Assembly (NCBI GenBank): GCA_033064195.1
Contig: JARBJD010000012.1
Location: 496,001 to 560,000, forward strand
Direction of reading: 5' to 3'
Source: Blattamonas nauphoetae
Lineage: Eukaryota; Preaxostyla; Oxymonadida
Length of the DNA: 64,000 bases
This document shows positions 55,801 through 62,173 of the stretch, piece by piece. The translations under genes were made by a program, and so were the position numbers. The notes under the pieces are model-generated. The model saw only the letters and a program-made list of their open reading frames with translations. It searched no databases and was not told the origin of the DNA. Numbering within the stretch: the stretch's first letter is position 1; every line of letters starts with the position of its first letter.

Positions 55801-57672
55801 AAGCAACGATTTCCGCACGAGCAAGATGGATACATCCTGACTGACAAAGAGTTCAGGTGGATGGTTGGACTGACACATGTCATGATCTCTCTCTTCATCA
55901 ACTCGTCTCTTGTCTCGAACGATCAAAATGGGCCTCAGCATTCCAACCATTCGTCAAGACCGTCAACGGTGATGCAACATTCAACACGCTCCTCACTCGT
56001 CGACCCCAAAAAAATGGACTACACTAACGCTGAGATCATCACCCAAATGCCTCTCTCACTCCAAACACGAGGTGTGAACACGTCTTCCTTGAATGCTCCA
56101 TCGCCCAGCACCCCTTGGTCGACTGGGCAACACAGAGCACTCGAACAGAACGACACGCACATTGTTGAGAAGTACAACTCATCGTCAGCCGTCCTTCAGT
56201 CGCATCGGTTCAAAAAGGTCATGTCCCTCTACGTCGCTCTCTCCAACACTTTTGAGACACATCAACACGATTTCTCCGTCGTTCTTCTTGCCCATCCTCA
56301 GATGGCTTCCCTGCCTAGCCATTGGCACAAGAGCCTTGTCTCTTTCTTGAACACTCCATCCGATGATGAAGCAACAATCGCTTCAATCCTCTCCAAACAG
56401 TCAGCCCCTGAGAACGAGATTCCTCTCCCCGTCATCATCCCACAACTATTCAGACAGACGCCAGCTCTTTTCGGAGCTCGATTTAAGACAATTCTCGTTC
56501 AATCCAGAATCAATACGAAGGACACTGCAAACTATTCCCCATTTGAAATCTCAGAGAAGAAAGCAGAACCAGAAAACACAATTGTGACGTCACGCAAGTC
56601 CTTCTTCAAAGACTCGCTGGTCTGGTTTGGGAAGGCCCGACACCGAACACAATGGTTTGTTCCTTGGAACTTCAAAATCAAAGATGACTCCGGGAAAGAA
56701 GTTCCTGTGTCGATGAACGACTTCATGGGTGAGTTCTGGCTCAGTCTCGGGGAGAGGCAAAAGCCGATGTTTGATGTCTCTCCATCCGGGTTCATCTATC
56801 CCAACAGGAACGCGTCGGTGAAGGAGATGGAAATCATCGGACGTGTGCTTGGGAAGTGTCTTGTGGATGGAGCCGGCTTTGGTCCGTATCTCGCTCCGTT
56901 TGTGTGGAAGTTCCTCATCGGGAAGCCCCTCTCCATTCTGGACTCGCGGATGATCAACGAGAACTTCTGCAACAACACGCTCGTCCCTCTTGTTTGGAAC
57001 GATACCAACCTCCTCCAGCCAGTCCCGTTTGTGTACACCTCACCATCAGGCGAGAGGATCGATCTGATGGAAGGCGGCGACAAGATTTTTGTGACAGATC
57101 TGAACAAAGCAACTTACATTGACCTCCTCCTCCAGAAGCTCTTGGTGACTCCAATTGAACCGCAACTCAAAGCCTTGTCAAGAGGCCTCTCTTCCGTCCT
57201 GGTCACCAACCACCTCGAACTGTACACACTCCACGAAGCGTACCATCTCCTGTCGAGTCCGTCTGACAGAAGTGTCCAGCTTCTCGACATTCCAAATGGA
57301 CCGCGTGCAAATACAGTGTGGCTCCAAATCCCACTCGAACTTCGGAAAGAGATTGATCGACTCCCACTCCACGCGAAAGGCATGTTGTATCGTCTCTTCA
57401 CAGGATTCCTCACCTCTCCCGGAACGATTGCCCAGTTCTCACGACGCTCGACGGTCTTCGAGAAACCAGCTCCCCCAAAACAGGTCAATGAGGATGATGA
57501 GACTCACCTTGAAGTCCATGTCCACATGACACGTTCTTCTCTTGTTCATGTTAACCCGCTTCTTTCTTCTGTGTCATTTCCTCAGGGAAATGCCGCGCAA
57601 ACTGACAATATTCAGTTCGTTTCGAACCAACTAAGGTTATTTCTTTCCAGACTCTTCTTTAATAAGTTGTAA
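40882..57672 (+). CDS. Giant HECT-like protein with N-terminal transmembrane anchor (5,596 residues)
   Basis: One continuous 16.8-kb frame. Residues 7-29 (STIILIAVSAIFLIIIIFLI and on) are a strong membrane span followed by CKLRSRLGR, so the bulk should be cytosolic. The next 5,200 residues are largely helical solenoid-like segments separated by long Ser/Pro/Gln/Asn-rich disordered stretches, including a Thr-Pro-rich region near residues 4,100-4,300. The C-terminal 350 residues are HECT-like: VPWNFKIKDDSGKEVPVSMN, IIGRVLGKCLVDG, FVWKFLIGKPLSILD, DLMEGGDKIFVTDLNKATYI and LYRLFTGFLTSPG. HECT ligases transfer ubiquitin through a Cys near the C-terminus. Here the expected Thr-Cys site reads HVHMTRSS, with no Cys after it. 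Either the domain is inactive or the last exons are spliced in a way I could not resolve. Confidence 0.8.
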   Translation: MPIPISTIILIAVSAIFLIIIIFLIAYACKLRSRLGRVFPNTVKTLDDKTTDIDTPSRNIELNKVTSTVFSGSTTDTPNSTRRNSVPNASGSTPSTEKLSDSRNSLFSKNGNLDHQRQSHRPDLPGIVHRPTASDSAIGYTTSSLRTSRNVIAIGEDFHQKSNPSLNAPLFVLETVNPNPRSASQAALAAVASSSQPPLSIERILSTIEFSHLLRPFVRLLSIEAQNNYCTSPSICESEHLDLHQFVSEKDASHSNSRFSAHLHLFRLCFRHPRLERAPCTTKMSVTGAVDIKLATNIFTQLVYANPSNNEDEPQTLSREIFASRSFRHRIITSAMNILDLPKQQFAPEIFSALDLICILFLHPHFRSDCIKMSLSHNVLARLLSLFSDTMILFLNEAIEDAPDNTIPISQEPVLHHTSDEPPLQGNQQIDDQEGTGSLDMSQNMDNMNQGPVWNGRFFQFPSTDPPGMQNQRGAGGQDLPFDLFGQCTESVSLDSNEDRNDYQEPFSSVEDLSPLNRSILPSLDHTIFEGDMTPEFLPDNMGQLMAEFLSTSPFSAPILSEPPLSIGENSALPLDTFAVTKESIFFWNQLCMIYTALSCCSETINEENTILFQSPSSLLQRMGLSPSITSSRVMDTPAEMVVDFVSSHLIPKFHSSLTSFAPRLVPSGKMSFPLPFLSKTSLSVMTRYGTASQFIVTPLPIVRCSQPDCGSEAKLLSTTSLKKIIGIVQFITTSIQSLLNRQTRTSLIEQAFQTSAQPFTKEDGSEKTAKAINTLKNLDSSLLRIHIEAMAAIVQQTLPRVAKALHSSYSTIAETQSNIDQARFVLSFLSPHNFDVTDVLLSNIRTQPTHHKRKSLNAVKTSSPHNSFIFRGRQEYQPSESFHQHTPSHTPNATLILTQPGSIPNQARPIVVSRQSSFAPTPGERSPSSSINKGNPISSSIMILDEQNAPLAIVDDPKNNVHRYNVYMRNLITTWQHLFMKMIHIEDSRLLESVYSSFHLFLTTMTTPTLNSPVQLSEKESYHYLQRFDSIFSSIPSHSLILGILSRLDQHKGPDVSAHRGTVDQSNRTQSVSKKRYPSISTRHSPQPSNKMISLKKTNSVTVKQSLLSSPDTVGSKQSKPSSHYAGPHHTPFNGPAQSTLLPPVIFSFIQPWDSVPVIIAGHGYALTLAAFPLFVTPLVVVPPEHQPAESPETGHHRQNTLFTDIHTLNIETDMLSEELFPNQPQKDLDEEEDELIQHLSHPTFQSMYGLSNPTGWSHPISPSASPESHVKGNDNRHKHDVAVVRTRSNAASSKFAAPSYEDDIRSLLKQFSQLSADCGGNVPVSMSPELIEEEQSPDMLQQMIEAKLASLELLIALIQLELDSAARHAAKNSKRSQESAIEEGNEESEHIVRTLRHQCIHLILKDLYNAPITQHLINELDGIQSNLSLFSIGRLLLSFVELCVSDLEEFSKSDIKYTRAFSLFDSWNPHSAPIHMFKTIFSDEQAYLSALSTSFNTQAESSDLELNSVDPDNQDVPSAVAKSTRFVSSITLPSVFYALSLARVRFSFELPTMSPVLDSIMKKWMPFINTFPFALTTKPSLMMEYITTFSLSFPTADFLVSVPPPVSTMLLRVTSVMLSFSHYQILSSASAKAGMMSGKLSNLETITKAHLLVTRSLLPDCVPWNKLGTPLFPLQVEYLSVLLESLSNILWSDVLSSQGHSLHFGKLGLHDSQYYAACLLSTRSLSPPTQLHNDILHCLVHTILPFLYSVSFSFFAHNSVSSSFSSLYESVALTLVPLLRLFTPNSSPPYQPSSEVFDDLVSLFPFFCRYLGYLHRNPSKGSNSRRPSVSDAVSPQQVSHVSSRQNSARGPLRNPDPPSLAQSSTFLPLYTNGPFADGSFKVDTDFNRLNVEGGSFTTACNWRIAEDGQAMARIGLAMWFEFFIVQLDVAMNQPAPKATDPKHTIFQFLTKTLDTVANESIKETAIVLGFQNDLPTLFAGDDDAGNEDDSHPTVLEFLLRGALIAHADWTISPTSFSNLHLIHQVPYSFFPTVFPFMHVTPNDRTMADVPAAYGFFLTTKKKTTHAFSLSMSSGTFPIITVRFLSQFISTVIRIEQSDPSKLLFCQPREVLNEFFSIILLCLSMSDSHLTHSHLRSIYLQNSSGALSLATVLVYHRFSRHIWRERGLSSPTVKSRGAPPPLGDILNFLGMYLSGIGLDIGTYINVFSHDSVKNTSHSKALLRLAVTQNTSLLGSFTQIPFSSAAITPQLPQQTSYSSETERPLNKGRSSIILALNDFFTTTFRTLYASIPDSFSQPPLTCLQSIQNPHPPCAILHLTDSIITLLFINAESPFTDPIHRLTQGLDPDDPFDQTKHRQFHKAPRSISANDPVVASQKGMETIRQRRLFFWYPSAFRTFSYGVHCVLHFFHTFFSMNSQLINSTLSWIHFCAKTNQPFVFHTSVLHSETLPFIERLVERLSFVTYVPSNAFSQQTGRLNVVACQRALRQPTAFRGHPQPSSASGGHTEGLIGESSNFMRRRNQEASITQNDLMFMDDEDSINDQDDFSTNMQDLWMWAREYESNGNKTVEHTKDELDAIELSKACQFVDDILYLLLRYRLTNDVFEPYAGNNENPIDSPLQDPHLLFYSLVHKIYTALSTIPGHQFSQFSRLWHHLMAVSTLWVEWTVTFKSSVRYPADTSTIFLGILSVSMFFVHYLGILENVLREEDNKKKRKENPRPQGAEQTFHFQLNHDGQIDVFGEGQITDSDISEGLTSEIESLSGVLVEDPNRSSGVNVLPTVFSRAANQSGDDNTFTLFGTTDTKNIFPLRYDDQIFDVLSNESLTLIRKNITQVILNVVLLFSTITQGPKMNEKGFNSILSEGTTDSRRGSTRRHSIISKDSYPESARTTLSSNPSPSVESLFTTLGLIATISADDPLLFNIHGVDFQRELIAFMWALVELNGTERTLMLLNDGAKVYPQVICSTILERGTHTLITNQSQMNRRTGAQSSKSSFLNPSDQNRHLIPLALKSQAPATYSNFLLAVYTRIVNNTSHLIHSLVSGTWIPSSFTTVAKAVNNPPNIPRWEMTALFQVVPDLMNLTAIGKSQFERRESELFKENPASIQNFERGEDYRQDDHESTSNRRRNRVNLQEVTSPRTEISLNDIDKTARTSSLNEQTYSFHRTLSGETPKFSIQERLDIADELFPLTTLLNHVLARMALFYSTQLINVLKQFSFFEAFPPPLIPPPPQEHQSITRQSTRNVPVAFFSHGSNPQNELLTVPSSTFPHRTGTNVAYPSRQNTPVNYNENLRQISQALFAPHNMRHVTFLTTSMRLLSTSLHSIVELLAAVPHVSLVNREKHLISLNSFVTSAMQFISAISGTPPNLSPQKQHAPQPQNDQSRVKSTERNGMVNNPSRFKFLSKKSSRRDPSQDQTGAAFVGLLPVSNAQRPVGFPRLSSNLSIASTDQWTVDSSMLPDGSSRSYSTAYPNYNASFALLPPTDFSVWITNEMKDDPTQVWAPSPLFFALPTVDDETKQVLLDSIVALYHSLTQWCRNQLIAQSAQVTIPHPRQPQQKFRLTRKPTKRKAIQLFQLSADERFISSIPNFLPPTTLTYNNGNIKHILPVRKRRRRGRGNESKQSTVRRNPSGRLQGSSPSPKDAQSSGSSQHDRLSWWNCRIVFPPGPQTLADLNMRKPFKAGSNYSQMKPNIHVATHTTTLNKHPSHFKQNSPDKFTHDTSTEIDLGLEEIESEGTIDTLRSDNSFGDDEMVIDDFVIWDSFFMMGSWTANALRLLVGTGSSRLFPSFFSTGVVEDSVFLHCLSTRISSASPHSVMQAHVRYPAKLTPMFPLITVLRSFPLAASHQTPLYEPLASPPMANSRNMRSMSHLISSVNLVRLNPSPSSLGLPSAFATTPRGYGASRKNSFLSGDNRDEKPSTDSILQTPFIAYSRPLISLASWMSDYSVSTGQIVTSIETAFTTAISELTSVLGYLYDSFQENGVENDQEESDSVQSEETKPTSREELEQVTLAESMSDSTQRKSHDTTLNKEKTTASACIHIGASFSEFKVMSDFLFQLEQRGEDTQQKEDYMNVHVVGENDEFEMSTEDIFDDRARQQQAPVQLTPINEQRTSQQQSTEQTRVNTPLTINGPTMSQNDFLSMFSPTPPMHLYGAGTPQYNPATPYFPTPTKNDTQALQTPVVPMIPQDMSLLFGSPQTIIGQRMGVPLTPTAPRNPQQSGGMPQSILHTTLATPQNPLYMPSMSDLPPEMQATFMSANTPMSRTPAGPWGGMSSVFTPPTHQPHPLMTTTMSPEESPQGEMDNSEQDVAVTLEQETPPQTPAQTVPSTPYIPDSIDKPASLPFIPTQTVPAAANASQLLVSLIGDDPLWASVALTRCLNLANRASHLIPFYPGIKQSPTVNQELLRDHSSKKLNSPKQITKADSQTIGEIKISSRDDEEISFPDALEPDEVDNLFLIESTVLPPYIELITTQVLLYTSISINRIAQGKQVRGTSSFGRFGHPFTEIPFKVPFPADLPGDPDGTPVLSRADTLADGFEENFGHLMGSSSGTIGSMTGTMYVEHLQKQEARSKAQAQAGPKTILIKNNKPQQSPDLRESGQSPMMSRQRSDQYAKGGDGRNNSVRQMSSFNQAFSSLNSFGSLSGIPGDLTELSQTLVQQLSPYPSPSTLCFTRLAAKGIDPREELVEVEEMVEEYSGDDEHMAQAAATVEIEDYFTSTDSRLSLFDYLGLSDLAVFDQIKMTYSSAFQKNEEMFMHELLHTLYGIDANNHHVMLRQKAEWVKYRNYHFDVPSSFSTSPLLKELSVYFPLLAQSLFSNVLFSMKSYILPSVAELIGYIDHLSVSQGDISEEKTPMSLLSLLPPSSSTVQYASSDVIPHPIYSLGLSSPFTVPSSSHSFSISPSKQYGELSPILSKTNPFYCAIAMPFTKQWTSLMLHHEEQPIIPLLTSILTAAPSLQGSPYTQPISARSLHYLITPDNHKQRFPHEQDGYILTDKEFRWMVGLTHVMISLFINSSLVSNDQNGPQHSNHSSRPSTVMQHSTRSSLVDPKKMDYTNAEIITQMPLSLQTRGVNTSSLNAPSPSTPWSTGQHRALEQNDTHIVEKYNSSSAVLQSHRFKKVMSLYVALSNTFETHQHDFSVVLLAHPQMASLPSHWHKSLVSFLNTPSDDEATIASILSKQSAPENEIPLPVIIPQLFRQTPALFGARFKTILVQSRINTKDTANYSPFEISEKKAEPENTIVTSRKSFFKDSLVWFGKARHRTQWFVPWNFKIKDDSGKEVPVSMNDFMGEFWLSLGERQKPMFDVSPSGFIYPNRNASVKEMEIIGRVLGKCLVDGAGFGPYLAPFVWKFLIGKPLSILDSRMINENFCNNTLVPLVWNDTNLLQPVPFVYTSPSGERIDLMEGGDKIFVTDLNKATYIDLLLQKLLVTPIEPQLKALSRGLSSVLVTNHLELYTLHEAYHLLSSPSDRSVQLLDIPNGPRANTVWLQIPLELRKEIDRLPLHAKGMLYRLFTGFLTSPGTIAQFSRRSTVFEKPAPPKQVNEDDETHLEVHVHMTRSSLVHVNPLLSSVSFPQGNAAQTDNIQFVSNQLRLFLSRLFFNKL

Positions 57673-57770
57673 CCACTTCACCTACCCCAATCCCTTGCAC
57701 TCAGTTCACAAATCATCTTCATTCAAGCGACTTCTGTCATGAAAACAAGATTATTGTGAATTAAGAGAAA

Positions 57771-58524
57771 CTAAAGAGAGTATTCCTTTCCGGAGTAAGA
57801 GTATTCAAGAGCGTTCATATTCCGGAAAGTGACATTTAGGACCACTCGAACAAAACCAGTGGATTGCGTTCGAACTACCGATCTCTGCGTTGTAAGTGAT
57901 GCAAAGTGTGGATCTCGAAACTCTGGAAGAGTTCCTGTGATTAGAGAATGAAGAGAATGAAATCCTGATGAGTCTTTTGGCTTAAAAAGAGGGATCGCGA
58001 GTTCGTGACTTCCTGGACCAACAGGAAGATGCACACAACCAGTTCCAACAATAATATCACGTCCAAGCCAATTAAGTCCATAAACAGTCACAATTAACTG
58101 CGGCCATCCAGACGGTGACACAGACGAAAACTGAATTTCGATTGGGAAATTCCAAACAATAGTATTTCGATTTGGACCAGAAAATGCTTTTGATCCCATC
58201 TGGGTATTCCCCTCTTCAATTCCCTATGCATATTACAATGAATATAGAGAAGTAGAGGTAAGTTGGGAGGAGAATGTTAAATTATTCGAAATTGAATGGT
58301 TTTCATACACCAGTATACTGCCATTTCGATCCCTTCTTGAATGAATAGTGTGCATGAACATTGTCAAAACCAGAAACCTTGAAAAGACAAGAATAGCGGC
58401 AGAATGATGAATTGATGAAAAAACAAACAGTTACAGATTCCAAAGTTCCAGTCACTACAACTTGGAACGAGCCCATTCCAGTACTACTGTATGAGCTTCT
58501 TGTTTGCGCTGATAGGACACTCAT
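57771..58524 (-). CDS. B9D1: B9D1, ciliary transition-zone protein
   Basis: B9D1 works with B9D2 and MKS1 in the transition-zone diffusion barrier at the base of cilia and flagella. Three exons (58524-58435, 58377-58309, 58223-57771) give 203 residues, against 204 in human. The C2-like B9 domain is clear: GSFQVVVTGTLES at the start, GGIEEGNTQMGSK, IVWNFPIEIQFSSVSPSGWP, QLIVTVYGLNWLGRDIIVG, GCVHLPVGPGSHELAIPLF and STGFVRVVLNVTFRNM. Introns are 57 nt (a multiple of three) and 85 nt. It diverges from the acyltransferase gene with 58 bp between start codons. Its presence is direct evidence that the organism builds a flagellum with a transition zone. Confidence 0.95.
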
Positions 58525-58582
58525 TGAGATGAGAAATTAAACAAGCGGGAAAGATCTACGAATCAACACTCATCTGAAGGTT

Positions 58583-60006
58583 ATGACGTCCTATTCTGAT
58601 TCCACACGAAAACAGTCACCACCTTTATCGAAATCACCTGGTTTTGAGCCATATAATCTCTTTAACCACGGCTGGTCGCACTTTCGCGATGGCTATCAAA
58701 CAGTTGTCGATGTGTGAAAAATATGCTCTGATCATGTGTTCTCCCAACTTTGGCTCGGTTTTCCTTGATCTAGGACAACTTTACAAAATGTTTTGAAACA
58801 AAATCGTTCATTCCAAAGAAATGGACATTCGGAAACTCAATCCTCTTTGGACTCAAGGAAATTCTCTGTGATTTTATCATCTTTCCAATTAAGTTTACCC
58901 TTTTCATTCATATTTCATCTCCTTTTTTCTCCAGATTCTCTATTTTCGTCTTAAACAACGTGCTCTTCGCCCTGTTATTCTTCATTCTCAAGCTTCTCCC
59001 CTTATCTAAAAATCTACGGCTCACTCTCCAGGTACGTCTTGTTCTGTCTTGTATCTCCACATTCCAGAAAAAGTTCATCGTCTTTTATGGGTGGGGCTGG
59101 CTAATGTCACTCGGAGTTTTCCCGACGTTCCATGGAACATTCCCGAAACCTCAACCAAACTATGTTTGATATCTTCATTTTCGGCATATTCTCAAGATTT
59201 ACGTTGCAAACCACACTTGCTTGATAGATTACATGCTCCTTTGTACTCAACGAGCCTGTGGAAGTGTTGGGCAGCGTACACCTGGATTCCTTGGGTGGAT
59301 TATGAAACATACGATTGATTGCTGTGACAACATCTGGTTTGATCGATCGATGCAGTTCGAGAAAGACAATCTCACAAGACGAATCAAAACTCGCATCCAA
59401 GATCCAGCCAAAGCCAATCTGATGATCTTCCCGGAAGGAGTTTGCGTCAACAACGAATACACACTCATGTTCAAACGAGGAGCGTTCGAGATTGGGGCTA
59501 CAGTCGTCCCTGTCGGCATCAAATACAGCAAGCGCGTCACCGACCCGTATTACAACACGCGGAAGGTGGGGTTCTTCATGTACTGCATCAACATGATGCG
59601 GTCACTCGGAGTGCACGCTGACGTCTTCTTCCTTGATCCCGTCAACCAGAACGAAGGCGAGAGTGTCAACGACTTTGCCAAGCGTGTGCAGCTGTTGGTG
59701 TCGGAGCGGACTGGACTCACTGCCACCAACTTCGATGGGTACATGAAGCACTACCCACCATCGCGGACGTACATGCGAAGGATTCAGGAGAAGACGACAG
59801 ACGAGGTGTGTGAGGGACTCCGAATTGCGAGCGACTTCTCACACACAATCTCTCCTCCACTCCCTCTTCCCAGCCCAACTACGGATGAAGAGAAGCAGAG
59901 AAGAGAGATTGCTATTGATGTGTCGAAGTGGATGGTGGACAAGACAGAATTGAATGCGCAGGAAGCCAAAAAGAAAAAAGGAAAGAAACAGAAAAAGGTG
60001 GAGTGA
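58583..60006 (+). CDS. GPAT3/GPAT4-like glycerol-3-phosphate/lysophosphatidate acyltransferase
   Basis: Adds a fatty acyl chain to glycerol-3-phosphate or lysophosphatidate at the ER. Five exons (58583-58711, 58774-58892, 58935-59031, 59068-59163, 59197-60006) give 416 residues. Two hydrophobic stretches lie before the PlsC domain (FSIFVLNNVLFALLFFILKL and the segment ahead of it). The domain has VANHTCLIDYMLL (catalytic NHxxxxD), CDNIWFDRS, LMIFPEGVCVNN (FPEG), FKRGAFEIGATVVPVGIKY and LDPVNQNEGESVNDFAKRVQ, closest to GPAT3/4 and LPCAT-like enzymes. The NHxxxxD block is formed by splicing. The C-terminus is Lys-rich (KKKKGKKQKK). Introns are 62, 42, 36 and 33 nt. The exact acyl acceptor cannot be read from the sequence. 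Confidence 0.9.
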
Positions 60007-60044
60007 TTTTTTGTTTGTGAATCTGCATTAATTATACATTTTTT

Positions 60045-60070
60045 GGCACGAGTGGACTTTCTGGGCCAAA
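60045..60070 (+). repeat. Left arm of inverted repeat
   Basis: The 19 bases GTGGACTTTCTGGGCCAAA (60052-60070) recur as an exact reverse complement at 60501-60519. Adding the outer seven positions gives 24 of 26 matches. The arms are about 430 bp apart and enclose the tRNA-like element. Confidence 0.85.
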
Positions 60071-60201
60071 GGTGATCGAGGTGTGTTGTGACATTGTTGT
60101 TCATCGAGGCTATTCTCTCGTAATAAATTGTCGAATATGGATGTGAACACGTTTTATTTTCAAAATGTTGAGAATACTGTCGAGATCGTCTCAGAGAATG
60201 T

Positions 60202-60219
60202 CACGATCATTCGATCGTG
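60202..60219. other. Perfect 7-bp hairpin
   Basis: CACGATCATTCGATCGTG forms a 7-bp stem with an ATTC loop, inside the inverted-repeat element. It is too short for a terminator claim in a eukaryote; the role is unknown. Confidence 0.5.
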
Positions 60220-60398
60220 TTTGATGAGGTCGATCGGCGAACTATATCACTTCATCTTTACGCTTTCTTGATTCATTTCAACTTTCTGTCTCGTATTTTC
60301 TTACAATTTTTCAAAACATAGCGATTGATCATGATGTATCGTGAAGTGACAATCTACTGCAGTTCTCCCTTCAAGACACCAATTTTTTGGAAGTGAAC

Positions 60399-60483
60399 GT
60401 GCGGCGCGTTTGGCCTAGCGGTAGCCAACCCCTCTGTCGACTGTTGTGCTCGGGGTTCGACTCCCGCCGAGCACAACTTTTTT
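60399..60483 (+). tRNA. tRNA-like Pol III element, not a canonical tRNA
   Basis: An A-box match (TGGCCTAGCGG, 60411-60421), a B-box match (GGTTCGACTCC, 60454-60464) 32 bp further on, and a T6 run (60478-60483) make a complete internal Pol III promoter and terminator for a transcript of about 80 nt. The fold is odd. GTTGTGCTCGG (60443-60453) and CCGAGCACAAC (60467-60477) form a perfect 11-bp stem enclosing the B box, so the strand that should pair with the 5' end of a tRNA pairs internally instead. The D arm has only 3 bp and no proper 5+7 anticodon arm is visible. It may be a tRNA pseudogene, an intron-containing tRNA I cannot resolve, or a tRNA-derived short element. Confidence 0.4.
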
Positions 60484-60500
60484 GCCACTACTTAGAGTTT

Positions 60501-60526
60501 TTTGGCCCAGAAAGTCCACCCTTGCC
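60501..60526 (-). repeat. Right arm of inverted repeat
   Basis: TTTGGCCCAGAAAGTCCAC (60501-60519) is the exact reverse complement of 60052-60070, with partial continuation to 60526. It lies 18 bp after the T6 run of the tRNA-like element. Confidence 0.85.
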
Positions 60527-60816
60527 CATTTTTTATTCGTTTTATCTTGAAAACCCGAGAAGTGAACAGACCATTTTCGTGAAAATAGTCGATGAAATGA
60601 AGAATGCCTTTGGACGCGGGTTTTGGGAGGAGGACATGTCAACTCGTGGTCAGAATGAGAGTTGATTAAATTGATGAAGTGAAGAATTGAAAAATGTGAT
60701 CAAACAGCGACCTAAAATGATTTGAAGGCAATTGAGTTGTGTTCCATGAAGTCGAGGCAGAGAAGGTGTTGTTTGTGAATCTAACACAAGATATGTTCAA
60801 TGTCTGCAGTAATCCG

Positions 60817-62092
60817 TCAATCGGATATCCGATTTACATTACAAGGATCAAAACATTGGAGTTGGGTCAAAAGACTTGAGAGATTGCTCATACGAAGACA
60901 TAGGCTATGATAAGAGGAAATGACAACCATAAAAAGAGAGACCATATCCAATCTATATCTCCTCCTTTCGAGATAGTCAAACTCCATCTCTTGTTCAACC
61001 TTCGAGAAACATGCAGAGAAGATGGTCAATGCCAGACATAAAACTGAAACCACAGCAAGAACGATAGCTGAACAAGAGTTAACGAACGTGAAGATAATCA
61101 CACGAGTGAAAAGAGAATATTTCTTTATCCAGGAATTTGTTTCGAAGACGACCTTCGTTGGGGTTACCTTGGTCGCAGTGGGAATAGGTAATTTTAAATC
61201 GAAAGTCAGAGGTGGCATATTTTTGATTTGATAGACACGTTTTCTGAAGGATGAGAATGGCATTGGTCGCATCCAGAGATGAAAGAAAGGTGATTCCATC
61301 ACGTTCTCGTCAGGCGGATAGGATAAATTTGCAATAGGTTGGTGGTTTTTATCATCATCATAACAAAAATTAAAAGTGGCGTTATATGTGTAAAGTCTCT
61401 ATTTCCTTGTGAGAAAAAAAGTGGAAACTTTTTCATAACGAGGACCCTCTTCTGGTGGAAAAGTATCATTGAAGTTTTTTCCGAAAAGAGAGTTTTTTGA
61501 TTCTTGTGTTAGGACTGGCTTGCCATCTTGTTCGAAATAGATTAACCTTTGTCGAGATGAGAACGACAAAGAAAAAACTGTGATGATTCTTCAGCTAAAA
61601 TTCCACTTGGATACTTTAGAGATGAGTGCGTGGAATAACGTTGGTCCAGTTCTGGATCATTCTATGTTGAGAGAAAACCAACCTGAACATAATGTTTTGT
61701 TGGAAACGTCTCCTTTCAGCTGTTTTTCATTTCTAGCTGTGGTGAAAAATCTATTTCCATAGAAAATATTGTTATATTTGATGAACATGGAGTATGAACG
61801 AGCAGCAGAAGAGAAAGTGAAAATGGTTTGGGGATTTGAAGCTGTTGCGTTTGAGGATTGAGTCAGAATCTGTGGGAATCTCAAGAAGAAAGCAAAAGAC
61901 GTGTGCGTATGACTCGAAGCCTCCTATTGCGAGGAGTAGTGTGAGTATGAAGCAGAAGAAGTAAACAACAGAACTGAAGTCCGACGTGAAGGTAATTTGA
62001 ATAAATCTGAGAAATTTGGTTTCTAAATCAGACATCGAGAGATTGAATCGTCGAAAGAGAAGAATACCTTGAAGTCGTTGTTGGGGTTTCAT
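60817..62092 (-). CDS. CDC50: CDC50/LEM3-family P4-ATPase (flippase) beta subunit
   Basis: CDC50 proteins escort P4-ATPase lipid flippases from the ER and are needed for their activity. Six exons (62092-62068, 62022-61901, 61869-61708, 61661-61579, 61546-61429, 61398-60817) give 363 residues, the family length. Landmarks: N-terminal KPQQRLQETKFLRF before membrane span 1 (VVYFFCFILTLLLAIGGF); ectodomain FIKYNNIFYGNRFFTTARNE, QLKGD, YPSGILAEES, FNDTF and FHLWMRPMPFSSFRKRVYQI; and membrane span 2 (FTFVNSCSAIVLAVVSVLCL). Each join restores the family alignment. Introns are 45, 31, 46, 32 and 30 nt. The family PCG motif reads PSG here and most disulphide cysteines are missing. A small C-terminal intron near 60920 cannot be excluded. 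Confidence 0.85.
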
Positions 62093-62173
62093 TTCACATT
62101 TGTTATGGGGTGAGAACCAAAATGCAGAATTGGTGTTCACAGATTTATGAGGGCAAATAATATCATTCAGTTA

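Larger units (their letters stand above)
60007..60816. other. 810-bp spacer holding a tRNA-like element and an inverted repeat
   Basis: This is the largest stretch without a protein gene, lying between convergent genes. It contains an inverted repeat with arms at 60045-60070 and 60501-60526, a perfect 7-bp hairpin at 60202-60219, and a tRNA-like Pol III unit near 60399-60483. From 60540 to 60816 I see only 3' untranslated-type sequence of the CDC50 gene; a short plus-strand open frame there lacks protein character. Confidence 0.5.
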
